Assembly: GCA_034231615.1 (NCBI GenBank)
Contig: CM067306.1
Coordinates: 37,620,571 to 37,684,570, forward strand
Length of the DNA: 64,000 nt
Source: Meghimatium bilineatum
Taxonomy: Eukaryota; Mollusca; Gastropoda; Stylommatophora; Philomycidae
Direction of reading: 5' to 3'
In this document: positions 57,866-64,000 of the stretch, in pieces
Layout: each line of letters opens with the position of its first letter
How positions within the stretch are numbered: the stretch's first letter is position 1
The notes under the pieces: generated by a model
What the model saw: the letters and a program-made list of their open reading frames with translations, nothing else
What the model was told of the DNA's origin: nothing
Databases searched by the model: none
Made by a program: the position numbers and the translations under genes

Positions 57866-58575
57866 TCCAGTATAGGTCATTGTTTTTTTCCAACCATTGT
57901 TATGCATCACTAACACAATCACCGGTGATAACTTCTGTAGAATATTAATCCATGATAAGCTCTCGATTATTGATTGATTGATATTTATGTGTTTGAACTT
58001 TTCATTTCTTATCTCTTTGTGTTTGTATGAGTAATAGTAATAATGACAATAAGATCTAAAACCTGATAGACTAGGGACACCCATCAGCAAAGAAAAAAAC
58101 CCAATGCTCAAGAATATGAGCATATTTGAAAAAATCATACCAAGACCATTCCTTGGTATTATCAAACTAAATTCTCTGTGACCATCACTTCTCCTTTCAC
58201 CTTCCACTGTTCTCTGTAGGTAAGTAACAGCTAAGTCGTAAATTTAATTTTAACAGACAACATTATGAGCACATAAGTTTGTTTATGAAATAACATTATA
58301 AATTTAATACGCCTGGGAGATAGGACATGAACACTTGAGTCAGTTATTTCATATAAAATTATGCAATTGTCACACAAAATACCAGCAGACAGGGTGACAA
58401 TTACGTAATTTGTATTTGGCATGCCACAAGTTAGAAGGTGTTGTTAAATATGGAAATTTGTTATAAAATAATGCACTATAAAGGGATTGCACTGTATTAA
58501 TCTCGACTAAGATTCTGCTTTTACTTTTCAGTAGCATATTTAATTTTGTCATGGACGACATAGAAATTTAGAATC
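57866..58575. other. no recognisable gene
   Basis: Downstream of NUB1. Contains a short tattgattgattgatattt run at 57965, perhaps a LINE tail remnant; nothing else recognised. Confidence 0.4.
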
Positions 58576-58578
58576 TTT

Positions 58579-58705
58579 TCTTGATGTCAACACTAGTTAT
58601 GGCATTATTGCATGTCTGGGACTTGATGTCAACACTAGTTATGGCATTATTGCATGTCTGGGACTTGATGTCAACACTAGTTATGCCATTATTGCATGTC
58701 TGGGA
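58579..58705. repeat. 42-bp tandem repeat
   Basis: Three near-perfect units of cttgatgtcaacactagtta plus tggcattattgcatgtctggga. Confidence 0.9.
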
Positions 58706-58709
58706 CCTA

Positions 58710-59755
58710 AGGGAGTTAACAATATAAACTTATTCTAATGTTTAATTGTTAAGTTAGATGTTAGGATCCTGAACCGTAAATCTAGCTAACAGTACTTTCT
58801 AGCTTCCTGAATGACATCATCTCTCTTGTCCTGTTCACTCAATGATCACATCCCCTAGCACACTCTAACCCTGATCAAGAGACCTTCATCTGTGCCTGTG
58901 CTGTCTTCACCACATAATTCTAGGTCACAGAAGTTTACATTAGCCTTCAAGGTTCCATATCAAGGTCAGGTTACCTGGCTCTCTTCTGAGAATGTAGCAC
59001 ATTCCATCTCCTGGACAGTATTCTTCTTACTTCTAGTTATCTGTTCCTAGTGAGTTATTTGTCATTTCTTTGTCTATAATTTTCTGTGTAAGTTAAATCT
59101 AAGTGCCACTTTGTTTCAATTTTTATATTAACAATTTAGATCCATTTTCCTGACCAGCAATCTAGAGATTATTTACCTCCCTTTACCAAAACATATTCAT
59201 AAATATGACAATGTTGTCTTGATATATTTGTTGTTTTTTTAAAATGAAATCACAACACAGAGCTTTGAAATTTTCAATAGGTCATAATAAATAATTTGAT
59301 TTGTCTGAAGGAATTTACATGTCCTAGGTTATTCCAGTCATATTTATTTTCATTTAATGTTCTCTTGTGTTGTTTTTTTTATAGTTTTGAGGAGTCAATC
59401 TTCTCAAATTCTGATTTTTTAAATTTTACATTGCAGGTGTCATTACCCAAGTATCACAACCATATTTTGCCTAAGGAAAAATATAGCTTCTTAACAGTTG
59501 TAATTGTGTTCTTCTGTTTCCCTCTTATATATATATATTTCATATGTGATATTTCTTGTAAGGTCATTGCTAATCTCTTTCTGATCAATCTCTTGGGATG
59601 GTAATAGTTGACCTGAAATATAACAATTTTTTGACATTTTCTTGTTGTTCTTAATCCGCCTACCAAAACTATTTTCTATTTTGGTATATATTATGAGAAA
59701 TTGATTATTGTGTGAGGTGAGAAACTTACTTTTCAGATCCGTAGGATTTGTTTTT
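58710..59755. other. no recognisable gene
   Basis: AT-rich, no supportable feature; the 102-codon frame at 59296 has no recognisable domain. Confidence 0.4.
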
Positions 59756-59759
59756 ACCA

Positions 59760-60065
59760 TTTTTTTTTAAACGAGCAAGCAAGAGAAGACAGAAAACATG
59801 TTTCTACAAAACTAAGAAGAAAATGATGGACTTATATACCAGACATGTACTTAGACAGATTGAAAATAGACTGCCACTACAAATATTAAATTGGGTACCA
59901 GATAGAAAAAGAAAGAAAGGAATACCAAGAGAAACTCTTTTGTAAAACAAATATCAGAAGGTATGACTATTGATCTCAACAACATGCAAGAATTACATAT
60001 ACAACCATCACATTGCTCAAACTGAAGAGCACTGGTTTCTGGCTTATTCACCATATTCAACGCTG
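59760..60065 (+). mobile_element. LINE 3' fragment, family A-like
   Basis: YTRHVLRQIENRLPLQILNW plus VPDRKRKKGIPRETL matches HVLRM...[17 protein letters not shown] of the copies at 11040 and 21885. Confidence 0.6.
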
Positions 60066-60201
60066 AAGGAACATAGATAGGCCTATATAGTAGTCAATTT
60101 TGACAAGTAAGTTTATTTCTGAGAACACATCATATTTTAAGTAATAAACATCTACAATTTGAAGTTTTTAGTTTTGAAGTATGTTTATAATATGACATTA
60201 A

Positions 60202-61239
60202 CCCATTCATTCCCTCAGCTGCCGAAATCGTTAGGTATATATGCATTACCGTAGCGGCCATTCTTATTGGATTGACACACAGTTAATTTAGTTGATGTCT
60301 GTTACCAGTTCCATGCGAAGAGACATGTTAAAGCTGATGTCATTACCGGTAATGGTGGCATCCATGTTGTTTTCCGATTGTTCCTAACAGCTGTCATTTC
60401 CAAACTGAGCAAAGTTTATTATGGCCTTCAATTTTCATCAAAACTTGGTAAAAATGCACCTACTTATGATTCAGATGATGTTGATATGCAATTTTTAAAA
60501 TAGAATTCTAGAGAATGTGAATGAATCAGACATTTATGGGGTAGTAGTTCAGTATTTAGTAGGCTTAGTTGAAATTAGCAGCGATGTGTAGTGTAGGCTT
60601 GATTGATGATGTGCTCCACACACCATAGGCCTAATAATGATTGAGAGTTGTCAACATAGTTGATTTATGTCAATATTGATCAATTTTACGAGAAATGATG
60701 TCCTACAAATGACATTGATCGAGATTTTTCTGCTTTTGAGATTAGGCCTAGTTTTCTCTATTTCTACGTGAGTCATTAGTTGTGTATGCCTGTAACAAAA
60801 TTTTCAGAAAAACGAGGTCCGTTGTGGAAACCTGTTTCACCAGATATGTAGGGCTTTCTTTATGTGAACTAGACCGATTTGTTTGAGGAAGTTAAGAGTT
60901 ACAGAATGATGTCATGCTGTGCAAGGACATTTATCAGCAAAAAAAAATTTGCACAAGTAAATAAAGCTGACTTGAAACTAGTGCTAATTTTTTTTTTTTT
61001 TTTTCCTCTCTCATGTTACATAAGTAAAACTTGTCTTACATGACATTCACAAAGATATGTTCACAGATCAGTACCTCTTCAATTTATCTGTTAATTGGAC
61101 TTTGAATCATAAAAATTGATTACAAATTGTATTTTATATTAATTCTCTTGCACAATCACTTATGATTTGTGCAGAGTTATTTCCCTTGCCACGGAGAATT
61201 AAGCCCGAGTTTTTCCTGAACAGCTGGGATTGAAATGGT
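60202..61239 (+). mobile_element. probable piggyBac-like relic
   Basis: TTAA at both borders (60198-60201 and 61240-61243). The left end cccattcattccctcagctg and the right end (reverse complement) accatttcaatcccagctg form imperfect inverted repeats. A short reading stretch near 60430-60500 (LGKNAPTYDSDDVDMQFL) has the acidic look of a transposase N-terminus. No transposase core remains. Confidence 0.45.
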
Positions 61240-61344
61240 TTAAGTAAAGTTCTATGAAGTAACCAAGCAAGGATATTCTGGAGTGGAGAAAAGAACACAT
61301 AGTCAGATAAAACTGGAATAATGATGGAAGACTGAGGAAATGAG

Positions 61345-61725
61345 TTTTAGGTTCTATGCCATATTCCGGGCTTACCTGTCACACTTTTTATCATATCTGC
61401 GGTGATCCTAAATTTTGTGACATCATTACTGCCTGCTTTGTTACTGGAATACAGAGTTGAATAGTGTTTGACCAACCTTTCAAGTTGTTTAGTTTTGTCT
61501 ATTATAGGATCTCCTACTTTTGACTTTAGTGGGGAAATTTTTGGCCCTAAAGCTGCTTTGATGTTTTCATACATCATTTTGGAGTTTCCCATATAGGCAG
61601 CAGTTTGTATTTTAGTGCATAGATCCAACAAATATTTGTTTGCACATTTTCTTGATTCTTGCAACAAGTTGTTTTGTGTGCTAGAGATGGTTGTGTGCAC
61701 TTTTTGACGGGTTCTTTTTTAACTT
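61345..61725 (-). mobile_element. LINE fragment (pre-RT region)
   Basis: Open reverse-strand frame: NLLQESRKCANKYLLDLCTK, MMYENIKAALGPKISPLKSK and DKTKQLERLVKHYSTLYS, the linker between endonuclease and reverse transcriptase in LINEs. Confidence 0.65.
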
Positions 61726-61739
61726 TAAAAATGCTTGAA

Positions 61740-62680
61740 TAATATGACTAGAGACGCACATGCGTCTGTGGGTCTCACCAATGGCTCACTAGACAAACCA
61801 ACCATGCAACAGAAAACCTTAGTAGATGATATGCCTTTATATTGAGGTTATCTTCTTATAGAAGCTTCATGGCACGTCATCTATACAATCCTGTAGGCGT
61901 AACCTTCGATAACAGTTACCATGTTGTTCTGACAGGCCAACGTTGTGCTTGAACTAATTACGGGCACGGCGTGGGTGGGCGGAACAACAAAGAAACTTGT
62001 TGCAAGGGCCAGAGTTGTTCCCTGATGTTGACATCTATTTCAGCAACATTGGACTCGAAACGCCATAGTCAAAAATGGCTGCTGGAACAGAGGGTAGAGC
62101 ACTTATGGGAATGCCCCACATGCTATGAGGCCAGTTTCTAATCAAGAATGAAGACTAGATACTTTTTAATTACCTGTCACACAACATTCTCAGTCACTGG
62201 AGACTTATCCAAAGTCAAACATTAAAAACAAAACGTGCAGATCAAATATTTGCATGTTTAATGACTAGACTAGACATTGTTGTCCACTGAAATAGTAAAC
62301 ACAAAACAGGCACCAAATAAATACATCTTAAAACATATTTATTGAATAAAAATACAAAATATGCAACACAAGATATGGACAACCTCAGAGATGTCATAAA
62401 CAGAAGACATGTATGCTGGGAGATAACAGTAGCGTTCAAATTGTGTGATGGTTACTACATTGTGTGTGGAAGCACTGTCCCTTTCTAATGTTCTCCATCC
62501 TCTAATGTTGTCTTTCATGACAGTCGATTCACCTCCTATCCTCGTATATTTTATCTCCTCTAGTTTACTTCCTAGTCTTCTACTGTTTATATATTCTTCC
62601 TTGTCTTCTAGAATCCTTATTTACTTTGCTTGTATTATTCTCTCTTGTCTATTTTTCTTGTCTCCACTCTCTTCTACTAT
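61740..62680. other. no recognisable gene
   Basis: Apart from a short inverted piece of the ttcttgattag repeat at 62095-62150, nothing recognised. Confidence 0.4.
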
Positions 62681-62684
62681 TGTC

Positions 62685-62830
62685 CCTTCTATTCTAATGT
62701 TCTCCCATCTTATCTTTCTCCTCTTCTACAGTTCTCATTTCTACTTTTTTTATAGTTCACCCTTATCATTTCTCCTCTTCTACAGTTGTCCCTTATCATT
62801 TCTCCCCTTCTACAGTTCTCTCATCTTATC
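62685..62830. repeat. pyrimidine-rich imperfect repeat
   Basis: Three to four copies of cttatcatttctcctcttct plus acagttctc. Confidence 0.7.
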
Positions 62831-63604
62831 TGAAGATGAATATCTCATTACCAGGATAACACACAACCATTGCAAACATCACATTTATGAAATAAAATTC
62901 CTCAAATGCCACAACCCAAAATAAAAGCACAGCCTTAGAAGCAAGAAATACGGTAATCATAAATATTATGGGCAAACATTTAAAACAGGAGTTCATGGTT
63001 GATTGATTCAAATACTGGCTGGATTTTTCTTTCAAAGGTAAAACTTTTCTTCTGGGTTCAATTTCCTATGCTCAGAAGTCTATACCAGGCAGGATGGCCA
63101 CATCCATGAATTCAGTCATCAGTAGGAGTCCTTCACGGTTTTACCTTCAGTTCTGTCTCTTGGGGACCAAGTTTTAGTCTTCAAGTTGCCAAAGAGTGGA
63201 CATATCTTGGGGCCAAGTTTTAGTCCTCAAGTCGCTAAAGAGTGGGCAGGATGTGGTCTGGATAATGGAGGTACCATTTTCAAATCCAAGTTGTATGTCC
63301 TACAACATTCCCTTTTTCGTGTGCAACGTTGTCAGAAAGTTCCGTTCACATCATACTCTCTGCATAAATATACTAGCTGGACCTGGGAAAAATTACAAAA
63401 AAGGTCCTCAAATACCACATTGAGTGATTTACATATGAGATTCTATAGCTGCTTGTTGAACTGCCATCTATCCTGTGCACACATAAACAATTTTAGAAGG
63501 ATCTTTGATATGAAAGCTCATATCAATGACAAACTATTGAATGTAAATATTGCCTAGAAAATCACTGTTCTGAAAAATGTTTGGATCAGACTTTATAAAA
63601 TAGA

Positions 63605-63925
63605 TCCTTATTCTGATGTACCGACCACATCCCTATTTTTAATACATCAGTTATATATCCTTATTTTGTGATACATAAGTCATATCCATATTTTTAATAC
63701 ATCAACCACATTCCTATTCTATGATGTACCAACCATATCCCTATTTTGTGATGTACCAACCATATCCCTATTTCGTGATGTACCAACCATATCCCTATTG
63801 CGTGATGTACCAACCATATTCCTATTTCATGAAGCATCAACCAAATCCTTATTCTATGATACATCAATTAAATCCCTATTTTTGTCTTTATCAACCAAAT
63901 CCCTATTTTGCAAATACATCATCCA
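63605..63925. repeat. 27-bp minisatellite
   Basis: About eleven units of gatgtaccaaccatatccct plus attttgt, best conserved at 63721-63815. Open as MYQPYPYFV repeats because 27 is divisible by three. Confidence 0.9.
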
Positions 63926-64000
63926 CCTTATGAGCTAATAACCGATCCTGCAATAAAATCAACCGACATGTCAACCTTCAACCTTGTGCTGTAGCAACCA

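Noticed and set aside
62445-62924. 159-codon hydrophobic open frame as a membrane protein
   Set aside because: Pyrimidine-rich low-complexity DNA gives Leu/Ser/Phe runs; no domain, no splice partners.

Overview
The window is animal genomic DNA: AT-rich, intron-bearing and dense with non-LTR retrotransposon debris, SINEs, small DNA transposons and minisatellites. The repeat mix (I-like and RTE-like LINEs, tRNA-headed SINEs, a mariner) and the host protein suggest an invertebrate, most plausibly a mollusc or another lophotrochozoan. That placement is inference; no taxonomic marker is present.

One host gene runs through most of the window on the + strand: NUB1 (NEDD8 ultimate buster 1). Sixteen coding exons from 7870 to 57686 were found by eye. 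Every splice junction is AG/GT and all phases agree, giving one open frame of 624 codons with a ubiquitin-like domain, a helical middle region and three UBA domains, the architecture and length of vertebrate NUB1. About 1.9 kb of coding sequence is spread over about 50 kb; the introns hold nearly all the other features.

Layout. 1-520: an I-like LINE end. 2996-4704 (-): a two-part gene of a widespread invertebrate family of unknown function, with a zinc-cluster N-terminus and what looks like an RNase-H-fold DDE core. 7.8-57.7 kb: NUB1. Its introns carry a 171-bp-armed inverted repeat, two copies of a 1.2-kb noncoding retroposon with target-site duplications, two copies of a 533-bp MITE in opposite orientation (one split by a 1.57-kb insertion), an internally deleted mariner, a well-preserved I-like LINE with a 13-bp target-site duplication, more than twenty decayed LINE fragments, more than a dozen SINE copies, and many minisatellites, one of which fills intron 10. 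57.7-64 kb: the NUB1 3' end, LINE pieces, a probable piggyBac-like relic and tandem arrays.

Apart from NUB1 and the DDE-like gene I see no host protein gene. Most other open frames are antisense shadows, LINE pieces or translated minisatellites.
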